Positions 22,913 through 31,310 of a stretch of 49,040 nucleotides of DNA are shown in pieces. The stretch is from Deltaproteobacteria bacterium (GTDB taxonomy: Bacteria > Myxococcota_A > UBA9160 > UBA4427), in the NCBI GenBank assembly GCA_029261835.1, contig JAJDAO010000098.1:1-49040 (forward strand), given 5' to 3'. The translations under genes were made by a program, and so were the position numbers. The notes beneath the pieces are model-generated. The model made no database searches. It was given only the letters and a program-made list of their open reading frames with translations, and was not told where the DNA came from. How positions within the stretch are numbered: the first letter of the stretch is position 1; each line of letters begins with the position of its first letter.

Positions 22913-24142
22913 TCAGCGCGCGCTCGTGAGCGAGATGCCATGCTTCTCGATCAGCCGATATACGGCGCCGCGGCTCTTGCCCAGATGCTCCGCGGTTCGG
23001 GAAACGTTTCCCCCCGTGGCCTGCAGTGTCTCGATCAGGTCGTCTCGCTCACGCAGTCCGTGGTGCTTGCGGATCGTCTCGAGGCTCTCTCCGAAATCGC
23101 CCATCAGCTCGGCCGGAAGCGCTCTGCGAATCTGGCGCTCACGGCAGAAAGCCACCGCTCGCTCGAGAAGCTGCTCGAGCTGGCGAATGTTTCTCGGCCA
23201 CACCTGGGCGCGAACGAACTCGCGTGCGGACGGCGACAGCTCGGTCTGCCGGCCCATCGATCTGGCGATCTTCTCGACCAGCACGTCCGCGATCTCCGGT
23301 ACGTCCTGGGACCGCTCGCGAAGCGGCGGGAGTTCGACGGGAAACCGCATCAGCAGCGGTCTGAGATAGTCGTGAAACGGCATCTGGGACAACAGCCTGA
23401 AGAGCGGGTGGCTCGAGGCGAAGACCCGCGGCGCCTCGCGAAACTGCCGCGCCTCGTATGCCTGGAGCCGCGCCGCCCAGAAACTCTGGCCTTCCGCCGA
23501 GAGACAATCGACGCCATCGAGGTAGACCGCCGCGGCATCGGGAGCGCCCATGGCCGGTTCGAACGCCGAGCAGTCGACAGTCGCCAGCACACCGTGGCCA
23601 CTCGATCCGAGTTCGTGGAGCGCATGGACGACCGCATCGCGGCCCGTCCCCTCCTCACCGATCACCAGTACGGGTGTAGGCAAGGGTGCCAGACCCATCA
23701 TCCTGGATCGAACCCTCTGCATGACACGGCTGGAGCCCGCGATCCGCCGATCGAGATCGGGCAGCGTCGGCCTGCCGTTGCGTTCGGCCACGGCCGTGTG
23801 GACCAGCCCGACGAGATCTTCCACCTCCATGTCCGCAGACGACACGAAATCGTCTGCGCCCGCCTTGAGGGCTGACACGGCCGCCTCCATCGATCCCCGT
23901 GCGCTGAACAAAATCACGGGCACATCCGAACGACGCCGGATGCGCGTGAGTAGTTCGTGCCCGTCGCTCCTCGGCATCACGAGATCGGTCACGACGACGT
24001 CGGGTTCATCACGGCAGAACTCTTCCCAGCCTTCGACTCCGTCACTGGCCTGCGTCACGGCGAAGCCCGCGTCTTCGAGCTCGGCCGCCAGTGCGCGCCG
24101 AGGGCGAGCGTGATCATCGACAACCAAGACGGTACCCGTCAT
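22913..24142 (-). CDS. NtrC-like response regulator with degenerate AAA+ domain
   Basis: A 409-residue protein; the ATG at 24142 has AGGAGG just upstream. Receiver domain (1-~120): acidic DD at 9-10 and phospho-acceptor Asp53 in VVVTDLVMP are kept, but the usual Lys-Pro near residue 104 is replaced (DDFVSSADM). The central AAA+ domain is shortened and changed: Walker A reads GEEGTGRD instead of GESGTGKE, Walker B reads YLDGVDCLS instead of FLDEIGEL, and the GAFTGA loop that contacts sigma-54 is missing. The late region WPRNIRQLEQLLERAVAFCR and a C-terminal Fis-type helix-turn-helix (GGNVSRTAEHLGKSRGAVYR) are well kept. It probably binds DNA but cannot act as a normal sigma-54 activator. Confidence 0.88.
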   Translation of the reverse strand: MTGTVLVVDDHARPRRALAAELEDAGFAVTQASDGVEGWEEFCRDEPDVVVTDLVMPRSDGHELLTRIRRRSDVPVILFSARGSMEAAVSALKAGADDFVSSADMEVEDLVGLVHTAVAERNGRPTLPDLDRRIAGSSRVMQRVRSRMMGLAPLPTPVLVIGEEGTGRDAVVHALHELGSSGHGVLATVDCSAFEPAMGAPDAAAVYLDGVDCLSAEGQSFWAARLQAYEARQFREAPRVFASSHPLFRLLSQMPFHDYLRPLLMRFPVELPPLRERSQDVPEIADVLVEKIARSMGRQTELSPSAREFVRAQVWPRNIRQLEQLLERAVAFCRERQIRRALPAELMGDFGESLETIRKHHGLRERDDLIETLQATGGNVSRTAEHLGKSRGAVYRLIEKHGISLTSAR

Positions 24143-24159
24143 CGCATCCTCCTGGCACA

Positions 24160-24190
24160 ATCATATCATGCAAACGTGTATAGGTGGCAA
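24160..24190 (-). promoter_or_regulatory. possible promoter of the NtrC-like gene
   Basis: On the minus strand TTGCCA, 19 bases, TATGAT, in a locally AT-rich stretch ending ~18 bases before the start codon at 24142. The -10 is good and the spacing slightly long. Confidence 0.4.
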
Positions 24191-24359
24191 GCGACTTTGA
24201 CGGCTACCCTCCGGGCCTCAATGATGGCTGTACGAAAGTGTTCGTCGACGTTCGCGCCGGGTGTGGGCCAGCCGACTCACGGGCCGTCTGCGAGTCGAAC
24301 TCCGTGTCAACTGCTAGGCGATTTCGAGCGCCCAGTCGGCCTTGGCCTGCTGCGACTCA

Positions 24360-24389
24360 CCCTCACCCTCACCCTGCCCTTCACCCCCC
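24360..24389 (-). repeat. G-quadruplex-capable hexamer repeat
   Basis: The plus strand carries CACCCT-type repeats, so the minus strand has at least four runs of three or more G (at 24360-62, 66-68, 72-74, 77-79, plus six at 24384-89) with loops of two or three bases. It lies 49-78 bases before the start of the large gene at 24438. The rest of 24143-24437 holds only the promoter noted above. Confidence 0.5.
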
Positions 24390-24437
24390 GAGCCGCTACT
24401 CTCTGGGCTGCCCTCTCGCCCGGAGGTCCGAGCCCCG

Positions 24438-26993
24438 ATGCCTCCCGCCCCACCCGACGTCGATCGCCTCTTCCGTGACCTGGCTCGAGCCGAGTCACTC
24501 GACCTGCGAGAGGTTTCGCTGCACTTCCGGGCGCTGCGAGGCAGAGTCGACGTGAACGAGGTGCTGAGCACGGCGGCAGCGCTTCGAGACGAGGGCGAGG
24601 TCGCGGTCGAGCGCCTGACGGCGGTGCTGGGCGAGGCTCTCGTCTTTCTCGCTCAGCCCGCGGACGTTCCAGCACTCGAGCGCTTCGTGCGCTGCCGGGA
24701 GCTCGGGCCCGAGCTGCGGGGCGAGGTGGCATTTGCGGCCTCCTGCCTCGGAGTCGAACCGGAGAGTTTGATCGACGATGACGACCCCGATGCGCCCGCC
24801 ATCGCGATTGCTCCGCTGCGCGGCATGCTCGAGCACCTGGCCGACGGGGACGCGGGCCCCTGGCTCGAGGTCTACCGCAGCAGCGAGGGGCTCGATCGGG
24901 ATCACCTGCTCGCGACCGTCGCCGTGGGCGTGGCGGACGGCATCCTGCCCGGGCCGCTCGCCCTGGCGCTGGCCCCGCTCTACGGCGCCGAGAAAGACGC
25001 CAAGCGGCGCGGCCAGCTCGTGGCGCAGCTCGTGGCCGATCCCAGCGAGGCGAGTGCCGACGCACTGGCGAGCTGGCGGGAGATCGCGCAGACGCGAATC
25101 GAACGAGACGAAATCCGCCGCGGTCTTCGCCGGCTGGCGCTGCAGGGGCATGGACCTCCGAAGCGCTCGAGACGTCGGACTTCAGCTTGGATGACGACCT
25201 GCGACGGTGTCGCCAACTACAATCTGGTGATCTCGCTGGAGGCTGCGGCGGGACGTGACATCAACCTCGTCTACCTTCTCAATCTCGACTCGGGCCTGCG
25301 TGATACGTCGCTGGTCCCCGTGCGCCGCGAGGAACTCGAACAGAGCAGCTACTTCGGTGACGAAGCAATTCTACGCGTCGACATCTCGCCCGGCGAGGCA
25401 GTCAAACGCGTGCGTGCCGCACTCGCGACCACCAAACGGCTCGGGATCGCGACACCCGAAGGTTTCAGTGAAAGTGAGCCATGGCTCGAGAAGGTGCCCG
25501 TACTCGGTCTGGTGTCGGCAGACGGCGCTCGCCTACGGGAGCCGGTGCAGGATCGCGCGGCGAGCGTGCAACCTGCGGAGGGGGAGGACTTCCTCTCGGA
25601 GGAAATCTTCCGCGGCTGGTACTGCGTCCCCGACCTGGACGCGCTGACGAAACACCTGTCCACGGAGACAGCGGAGCCCACGAAGACAACGGAGCAGAGT
25701 CCCGCCGACGCCCCGCAGCAAGCGGCCTTTCGAGAGGCTGTGGAGCGCGCCACCCTGCGCCGCTTCGAGCGCGAGGGGACGCCTGAGCTCTTCGCGCGCA
25801 TGCTGGCACACCAAGCGGAGGTGCTGAACCGGCTCGGGCGCACCGCACAGGCCCAGGCGTGCGAGGCGAGCAGTGCAGACCTGCTCGGCGAGTCGCCGCT
25901 GACCTCGACATTCGGACGATGGCTCATTGGGCAGAGCACAGGCGAAGCGGTGGCCCGCATACGCGAGCGCGGCTTTGCGATGCCGCGCGGCGAAGCTCGC
26001 GGCTACTTGCGCGAGATGCTGGCCCCGGACGAAGCGCCAAGGCGCGCACACCTGATGCGCCTCGACCTGTGCGAGGCAGCTTTCGAGGCGGCGAGTCAGG
26101 CGCTCGATGAGCTGATGCCTCGTGAACGGCTGTCCAACGACAGTCTCGCGGGCCTCGCTGCTGCGGTGGCGGGCGATGCCCTCGAGATCCTCGGAAGACG
26201 CTCGGGTCGGCAGCGAAGAAAGCTCTTCACACGCGCCAACCGCGACGCGCTCGTCGAGAAGGCGCTGCGACGCGTCGCCAACAGCCCCGTGGCAGAGGAA
26301 CACGTCGACCTGCTGGCGGGCCGCATGGCTTCGGCCATCGTCCTCTTCGGCCAGCAGATCTGCCACCCATGCCCGTGGCAGTGCATCGACGGCCTCGACG
26401 ACCCGGCGGCAGATCTCTACTACCAGAACGCCGCCCATCCGGCCGAGCTCTCAGCGGGGGCGGATGATGCTTGCGAGGAAGAGAACGAGCCGACTCTGCT
26501 GAGCGAGGTGATCGATGTATTGGTCGCCTTTGAGGACCTCGGGCTCGCGTGCAACCATGGTGCCCAGCGCGAGCTGGAGGCGCTGTGCGACGAACTCGTG
26601 GCCGACGAGGACATCGCTGGGCCACTGCCGGAAATCGATCCGGAAGGCAATCGCCAGCTGGCCGAGCTCACGGGGCGTGCGCTCTGCGAAGCCGCTCAGC
26701 AGCTGCCAACGGTGCGCATGCCCCGAGATGCCGAGACGCGAGCGGCCATCGCGCGCTTCTCGGATGTCTGCGGGGACGTGCTCTCTCCCGAGCTCTTTGT
26801 ACGCCTGCTCGACCGCACCCCGACGCCGAACCCCCTACTCGCCCTACTCCTCCGAGCGCGTCGTGCGCCGACATTGCAGGCGGCCCAGGACATGATGACA
26901 GCCGTCATGAACCTGTGGAATCACACGCCGCGCAGCGAGCATGGCGGCCAGACCCCCACCGGGATGTGGCAGAGACGCGATGCTGAGCACTGA
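24438..26993 (+). CDS. large helical protein of unknown function
   Basis: An 851-residue protein I cannot place in a family. The ATG at 24438 has GGAGG upstream. It is largely helical with HEAT/TPR-like regularity: Leu/Ala-rich repeats in 1-230 (e.g. EVAVERLTAVLGEALVFLAQ), a central part with beta character (ANYNLVISLEAAAGRDINLV, YLLNLDSGLRDTSLVPVRRE), and helical repeats again to the end. Short marks are ICHPCPWQCIDGL and the C-terminal NLWNHTPRSEHGGQTPTG. No signal peptide, membrane helix or catalytic motif is evident. The stop overlaps the start of the HD-domain gene by 14 bases, so the two are translationally coupled and may work together. Confidence 0.75.
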   Translation: MPPAPPDVDRLFRDLARAESLDLREVSLHFRALRGRVDVNEVLSTAAALRDEGEVAVERLTAVLGEALVFLAQPADVPALERFVRCRELGPELRGEVAFAASCLGVEPESLIDDDDPDAPAIAIAPLRGMLEHLADGDAGPWLEVYRSSEGLDRDHLLATVAVGVADGILPGPLALALAPLYGAEKDAKRRGQLVAQLVADPSEASADALASWREIAQTRIERDEIRRGLRRLALQGHGPPKRSRRRTSAWMTTCDGVANYNLVISLEAAAGRDINLVYLLNLDSGLRDTSLVPVRREELEQSSYFGDEAILRVDISPGEAVKRVRAALATTKRLGIATPEGFSESEPWLEKVPVLGLVSADGARLREPVQDRAASVQPAEGEDFLSEEIFRGWYCVPDLDALTKHLSTETAEPTKTTEQSPADAPQQAAFREAVERATLRRFEREGTPELFARMLAHQAEVLNRLGRTAQAQACEASSADLLGESPLTSTFGRWLIGQSTGEAVARIRERGFAMPRGEARGYLREMLAPDEAPRRAHLMRLDLCEAAFEAASQALDELMPRERLSNDSLAGLAAAVAGDALEILGRRSGRQRRKLFTRANRDALVEKALRRVANSPVAEEHVDLLAGRMASAIVLFGQQICHPCPWQCIDGLDDPAADLYYQNAAHPAELSAGADDACEEENEPTLLSEVIDVLVAFEDLGLACNHGAQRELEALCDELVADEDIAGPLPEIDPEGNRQLAELTGRALCEAAQQLPTVRMPRDAETRAAIARFSDVCGDVLSPELFVRLLDRTPTPNPLLALLLRARRAPTLQAAQDMMTAVMNLWNHTPRSEHGGQTPTGMWQRRDAEH

Positions 26994-27588
26994 CGACCGC
27001 CGGCGACTGGTCCGCGGCACTGAGCTGGCCCTGACCTGGCATGCCGGACAGATGCGCAAGGGAAGCGACATCCCCTACGTGAGCCATCTCTCGCAGGTCA
27101 GCGGCCTCGTTCTCGAGCACGGCGGCGACGTCGGGCAGGCGATTGCGGGCCTGCTGCACGACGCTCTCGAAGACGCGGCCAGCGCGGACGAGCGGCGCGA
27201 GCGTGAAACGGTGATCCGGCAGGAGTTCGGCGAAGCAGTACTGGAAATCGTACTCGACTGCACCGACACGAGGGCCGGGGAATCGATCGACAGCAAGGCG
27301 CCGTGGAAGCAGCGCAAGAGCCGCTACCTGGCTCATCTGGCCGATGCGGGCGATCGCAGTCTGCTGGTCGCCGCCTGCGACAAGCGCCACAACCTACACG
27401 CCCTCGTCTGGGATGTTCGTGTGCAGGGATCCGGCTACATGGACAGATTCAGGAGCAACCCTGCCGACCAGATCTGGTACTTCACGGGCGTCGCCAAAGC
27501 CTTCAGCGGCCGCATCCCGAGGCGCCTCGAAGCCGAGCTGCGGGCCTTGCTCGAGGAGTTCAGGGCGCTGCTCGGCGGACCCTTATAG
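26980..27588 (+). CDS. HD-domain phosphohydrolase, SpoT/Mesh1-like
   Basis: A 202-residue protein with the metal-dependent HD hydrolase motifs in order: His in TWHAGQMRKGSDIPYVSHLS, the HD pair in IAGLLHDALED, and a later Asp and Asn in ACDKRHNLHAL. The RKG..PY..H opening is that of the RelA/SpoT hydrolase domain and the single-domain Mesh1 enzymes, which remove pyrophosphate from (p)ppGpp or act on NADPH. No synthetase domain is present. Other substrates are possible. The start at 26980 lies inside the end of the large unknown gene; this coupling is the best clue to that gene's role. Confidence 0.8.
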   Translation: MLSTDDRRRLVRGTELALTWHAGQMRKGSDIPYVSHLSQVSGLVLEHGGDVGQAIAGLLHDALEDAASADERRERETVIRQEFGEAVLEIVLDCTDTRAGESIDSKAPWKQRKSRYLAHLADAGDRSLLVAACDKRHNLHALVWDVRVQGSGYMDRFRSNPADQIWYFTGVAKAFSGRIPRRLEAELRALLEEFRALLGGPL

Positions 27589-27600
27589 CGGCGCCCCCGG

Positions 27601-27795
27601 CTACTCGGACTTTCGGTTCTTGACCTCGCGGTAGAAGCGCACCAGGTACTCCGCCGCATTGGGATCGAGGTCGAACTTCAGCGTGGCCTCGTCGACGAGC
27701 GACATGATCCCGGCATCCGGCTCGTCGCGCAGTCTGTCCGACACGAAGCGGACGGCGCGCCGCAGCGACTCGCCGTCGGGATGAATCGAGCCCAC
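27601..27795 (-). CDS. small conserved hypothetical protein
   Basis: A 64-residue protein starting at GTG with an excellent GAGGAGGA site four bases upstream. The sequence (VGSIHPDGESLRRAVRFVSD ... DEATLKFDLDPNAAEYLVRF) resembles short helical proteins seen in deltaproteobacterial genomes that share the pattern GE.LR.AVR.....LIDEA...FDL.P....FL. No function is known to me. It converges on the HD-domain gene, 12 bases away. A longer reading to 28110 is not supported. Confidence 0.65.
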   Translation of the reverse strand: MGSIHPDGESLRRAVRFVSDRLRDEPDAGIMSLVDEATLKFDLDPNAAEYLVRFYREVKNRKSE

Positions 27796-27997
27796 GTGGT
27801 CCTCCTCGAGCCATGAGTTTCGCCCTTGCGGGCCGCGGGCGCGAGCCTCGACGGCGGCTGCTCGGCGGACCCTCGTGGGGCGCGGATGCCGGCCCCCCGA
27901 GAACGCCGAATCGGGCCGGCCACGACTTCGGCGCGCGGCCTCCTGAGAGCTACTCTCCCGCCCTTGCGACGGCGGCCAACAGATGGAGGAACCAGCC

Positions 27998-28591
27998 ATG
28001 GCCCTGACCGACCTCACCCGTTCCGACAGCAAGATCGAGCAGATCGCCGAGCACCTCGACTCGCTCGAGCAGCCGACCCGGCTGCGGGAGACATACGCGC
28101 TCTCGGGCAAGGATCAGCAACGACTCTACGAGAAGGCGGCCGACTCGCCCGCGCTCGATCTCGAGTACTTCGTACCCGCCGGAAAGGCGGACTGCTGTGA
28201 GGTGATCCACTACGGCAAGAACAGTCAGCCGGCCGTGCGCATGTTCCAGAAGCGCTGGTGCCGACCGGCGGATCGGCCAGGCCAGCTGTGGGGCTACAAC
28301 GAAACCATCGCGCGCCGGCTGATCGGCCCCGGCTACTTCGTGGCTCGCGAGACCGAGGGAGGCGGCACGGATCCTCGCGGTGCCGTCGTCGTCGACTACT
28401 TCACGGTCCCCGATGGCCCCGTGGCACCCGGCTGGCCCAGCGTGTGTCCCAATAGCAAGGGATTGCAGATGTTCGTCTACAACAACACACGCGACTATCT
28501 GCGGCGGGTCTCACGGCGTGTCTCCATCGGCATCGCCTACCGCAAGGAGTCGCGGATCATGGGTTACTTCGTGCTGTGCCGCGAGGCGTAG
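27998..28591 (+). CDS. hypothetical protein
   Basis: A 197-residue protein starting after GGAGG at good spacing. It has no signal peptide or membrane helix. The core is beta-rich (DLEYFVPAGKADCCEVIHYG, AVVVDYFTVPDGPVAPGWPS, GIAYRKESRIMGYFVLCREA) with a Cys pair DCCE and a Trp-rich middle (KRWCRPADRPGQLWGYNETI). I do not recognise a family. Codon use and a clear start say it is real. It is followed at 126 bases by a short-chain dehydrogenase on the same strand. Confidence 0.7.
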   Translation: MALTDLTRSDSKIEQIAEHLDSLEQPTRLRETYALSGKDQQRLYEKAADSPALDLEYFVPAGKADCCEVIHYGKNSQPAVRMFQKRWCRPADRPGQLWGYNETIARRLIGPGYFVARETEGGGTDPRGAVVVDYFTVPDGPVAPGWPSVCPNSKGLQMFVYNNTRDYLRRVSRRVSIGIAYRKESRIMGYFVLCREA

Positions 28592-28717
28592 CGGGCGAAG
28601 CGGAGAGCGAGCGAGGCGAAGAGGGAGAGCCGTGTGGCCGGCGGGCTGCAGGCCCTGCGAGAGTGACCCGTTGTGGGCGGAATGCCCGCTTTGATTCGAA
28701 CGAGGGGGTGAGAGAGC

Positions 28718-29479
28718 ATGGCAAGACTCGACGGCAAGGTCGCGATCATTACCGGCGCAGCGCGCGGCCAGGGTGAGTGTGAGGCACGGCTCTTTGTCGA
28801 AGAGGGGGCCCGCGTGGTGATCGGCGATGTCCTGGATGAAGAGGGCCAGGCGGTGGCGGACGAGCTCGGCGATGCCGCGGTCTACATCCACATGGACATC
28901 CGTCACGAGCAGGACTGGCAGCGGGCTGTAGCGGCTGCCGGGCAGCTCGGCTCACTCAACATATTGGTCAACAACGCCGCCGTCACGCACTTCGCCTCCC
29001 TCAGCGATACCACACTGGAAGACTACAACCGGGTCATCTCGATCAACCAGGTGGGAACCTTTCTCGGCATGCGCTCGGTGATCGAGCCGATGAAGGCGAG
29101 CGGCGGCGGCGCGATCGTCAATGTCTCCTCCATCGACGGACTCCAGGCCAAGAATGGACTCGTCGCCTACGCGGCGAGCAAGTGGGCGATTCGTGGAATG
29201 ACGAAGGTGGCCGCTCTCGAGCTCGGCCACTTCGGCATCCGAGTCAACTCCTTGCACCCGGGTGGTGTCGACACGCCCATGGGTAATCCGACCAACAGCG
29301 ACATCGACCAGTTCTACAAGGACTACCCGATTCCGCGCTGCGGCAAACCCATCGACATCGCCCGCATGGCGCTCTTCATGGCCTCGGACGAGTGCTCCTA
29401 CTCGACCGGATGCGAGTTCGTCGCCGATGGCGGCTGGCACGCGGGACAGATCATCAAGTGGCTGCCAGGAGGACACTGA
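28718..29479 (+). CDS. short-chain dehydrogenase/reductase
   Basis: A 253-residue classical SDR: cofactor motif TGAARGQG, NNAA at ~86, catalytic Ser in VNVSSIDG, and Tyr-Lys in YAASKWAIRG. MDIRHEQDWQ follows strand 4, and the residues after strand 2 (VIGDVLDEEG) suggest NAD rather than NADP. The GxGQGECEARLF opening and LHPGGVDTPMGNP recall the 3-alpha/20-beta-hydroxysteroid dehydrogenase group, so a hydroxy/keto alcohol of steroid or terpenoid size is possible, but the substrate cannot be told. GAGGGGG precedes the ATG. The gene converges on the hydrolase gene after a 113-base gap without visible genes. Confidence 0.88.
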   Translation: MARLDGKVAIITGAARGQGECEARLFVEEGARVVIGDVLDEEGQAVADELGDAAVYIHMDIRHEQDWQRAVAAAGQLGSLNILVNNAAVTHFASLSDTTLEDYNRVISINQVGTFLGMRSVIEPMKASGGGAIVNVSSIDGLQAKNGLVAYAASKWAIRGMTKVAALELGHFGIRVNSLHPGGVDTPMGNPTNSDIDQFYKDYPIPRCGKPIDIARMALFMASDECSYSTGCEFVADGGWHAGQIIKWLPGGH

Positions 29480-29592
29480 CGGAACGAAGCGGTGCGAAGC
29501 GCCTGTCTGTCCCCGCTTCTTCTGGACGGATCCCCGCCGAGGGGCGAGTGGACGGCCAGATCCAGAGTTCCGATGGGGCTCTCGCCTGCGCT

Positions 29593-30402
29593 CTACTCCG
29601 ACTGCTCGGAGCCGTGATCAAAGCGGCCGCTGCGAAGAAACGCCACGACCTGGCGCGCCACCTCTTGCTCCCGCATGATGAAAGTGTGATTGGCCGCGAC
29701 CAGGATGAAATCGGTGGCGCCCTCCAGCCGCGTGCTCTCTATCGTGACCGCGCCGTCGTCGGGCCCTGGCAGTAGAGCCGAGGCGATCGGGTTGATGCTC
29801 CGCGTGCCCGCGATGATTCCGAGCGGGTAGTCGGGCGGGCCAATGCGGTTCGGAAAGCTGCCCGGCTGCGTCCCGAGCTCACGCGCCGTGGGCCCCAGAA
29901 TCGACTCGAAGATCGCGTTGCCGCCGATGCTGTCGACGATCTGACTTCCTCGATTCGGCGGGGCGATCAGCACGACGCGACCCAGATGCGCGGGGCGCGC
30001 TGTCTCGAGCTGCGCGCGCAGCAGGATTCCGCCGAGCGAGTGGGTGACGAAGTGCAGCGGACTCGTCCCTCGCGCGCAGCATCGCGACAGTGCAGCGTCG
30101 AGCCATCTCACGAGCGCCTCGGGCTCGTGAGCGGTAGAGGGATAATCGAGATTGTGTGTCTCAAAATCCAGCTCGCGCAGACGGGTCGCCAGCACCTCCA
30201 TCGAGCGCGCGCTACGCGCGAGCCCGTGCAGCAGCACCACACGCTCGCGCTCGACGGAAGCCGAAGATGGCCGACGCTCCGGCACCGCTCGCCCGCCGGT
30301 CGCCGACAGCGCCAGCGTCGCGATGAACGCGACGACCAACAGCAACGATCGGGTGCAGCGAGAAACCCGGATGACCATGACCTCGTGCGAGAACTGCGCC
30401 AC
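29593..30402 (-). CDS. exported alpha/beta-hydrolase (lipase/esterase-like)
   Basis: A 269-residue alpha/beta-hydrolase with an N-terminal membrane or signal segment (SLLLVVAFIATLALSATGG). The oxyanion region is VVLLHGLARSARSM, the nucleophile elbow THSLGG (Thr in place of the usual Gly), and the acid and His lie in PGPDDGAVTIESTRLEGATD and AANHTFIM. These features fit a periplasmic or membrane-anchored lipase or esterase. I chose the GTG at 30402, directly after GAGGGGGG, over the ATG at 30378 and longer readings. The two neighbours are on the opposite strand, so it is a single-gene unit. Confidence 0.82.
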   Translation of the reverse strand: MAQFSHEVMVIRVSRCTRSLLLVVAFIATLALSATGGRAVPERRPSSASVERERVVLLHGLARSARSMEVLATRLRELDFETHNLDYPSTAHEPEALVRWLDAALSRCCARGTSPLHFVTHSLGGILLRAQLETARPAHLGRVVLIAPPNRGSQIVDSIGGNAIFESILGPTARELGTQPGSFPNRIGPPDYPLGIIAGTRSINPIASALLPGPDDGAVTIESTRLEGATDFILVAANHTFIMREQEVARQVVAFLRSGRFDHGSEQSE

Positions 30403-30593
30403 CGTATCCCCCCTCGCGATTCGTATCCGTACGAGTGTGCGACGGGGCGCGACAGGCCACAACCGGGTGAGCCATTCGCGCTTCCGGGCGCCATCGCAGC
30501 AGCGGCACTCGCGGCGTGGTCCAACCGCCTTCGTGTCCTATTCTCATGAGCCACACGCGAGGCGCTGGCTCTGGGCGCCAACTCGGAGGAAGA

Positions 30594-31238
30594 ATGAACA
30601 GCTCGATTCGCAGGGCACGCCGAGACGACGGAGACTTCATCGCCTGGGTCGTGCTGACGGCGTGGCGCTCCCATCTCGAGCGTGGGCTCTGGGACTTCTT
30701 CGTGGACGGCGGCGAGACCGACTGCCTGCGCTATCTCGAGGCGCTGACGACGAGCGATTCGCCGCACTGGGCGCACTATTCGGCCTTCCTCGTGGCCGAA
30801 GTCGAAGGTGTGCCCGCAGCGGCTTTGGCCGGATACTTCGACGAGGAGCTCGGTATGCCCGCGCTACAGAAAGGTGCGGCGCAGGCCGACGAGCGGCTCG
30901 GCCGAACCCGCGAGGAGAGCGAGGCGGGGCTGAAACGGATCGCGCCAAGCTTCCTGATTGAGACACCTCACGAGCCCCGCGCGTGGATCATCGAGAACGT
31001 GGCGACGCGGCCCGAGTACCGCCGACAGGGGCTGATCGACGCCCTGCTCGCGGCGATGTTCGACGAGGGTCGTCGCCTCGGCGCCGTGCAGGCGGATATC
31101 GGGGTACTGATCGGCAACGATCCGGCTCAGCGCGCCTACGAGAAGGCCGGCTTTCGCGTGGTCGGCGAGAAGCGACACCCCGAATTCGAGGCGATCTGGG
31201 GCAGCCCCGGAGCGCGCGCGCTCAGCCAACCGCTCTGA
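30594..31238 (+). CDS. GNAT-family N-acetyltransferase
   Basis: A 214-residue protein beginning after GGAGGAAGA. The C-terminal half is a GNAT fold: AWIIENVATRPEYRRQGLID carries the acetyl-CoA-binding RxxGxx turn, followed by ALLAAMFDEGRRLGAVQADI and GNDPAQRAYEKAGFRVVGE, the typical last strands. The N-terminal half (IRRARRDDGDFIAWVVLTAW) is the usual start of the domain. The acceptor substrate cannot be inferred. It is divergent from the hydrolase gene and converges on the large sensor kinase gene. Confidence 0.88.
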   Translation: MNSSIRRARRDDGDFIAWVVLTAWRSHLERGLWDFFVDGGETDCLRYLEALTTSDSPHWAHYSAFLVAEVEGVPAAALAGYFDEELGMPALQKGAAQADERLGRTREESEAGLKRIAPSFLIETPHEPRAWIIENVATRPEYRRQGLIDALLAAMFDEGRRLGAVQADIGVLIGNDPAQRAYEKAGFRVVGEKRHPEFEAIWGSPGARALSQPL

Positions 31239-31310
31239 GGGGATCGATTCGGGGCCGCGGCTCGCACGTGATCCGCCAAGCTTCTGAGGTCAAGCGAGGG
31301 CACCCGCTGG

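Noticed and set aside
22673..23875. 400-codon open frame opposite the NtrC-like gene
   Set aside because: Antisense shadow; the minus strand has receiver and Fis domains and a strong ribosome binding site.
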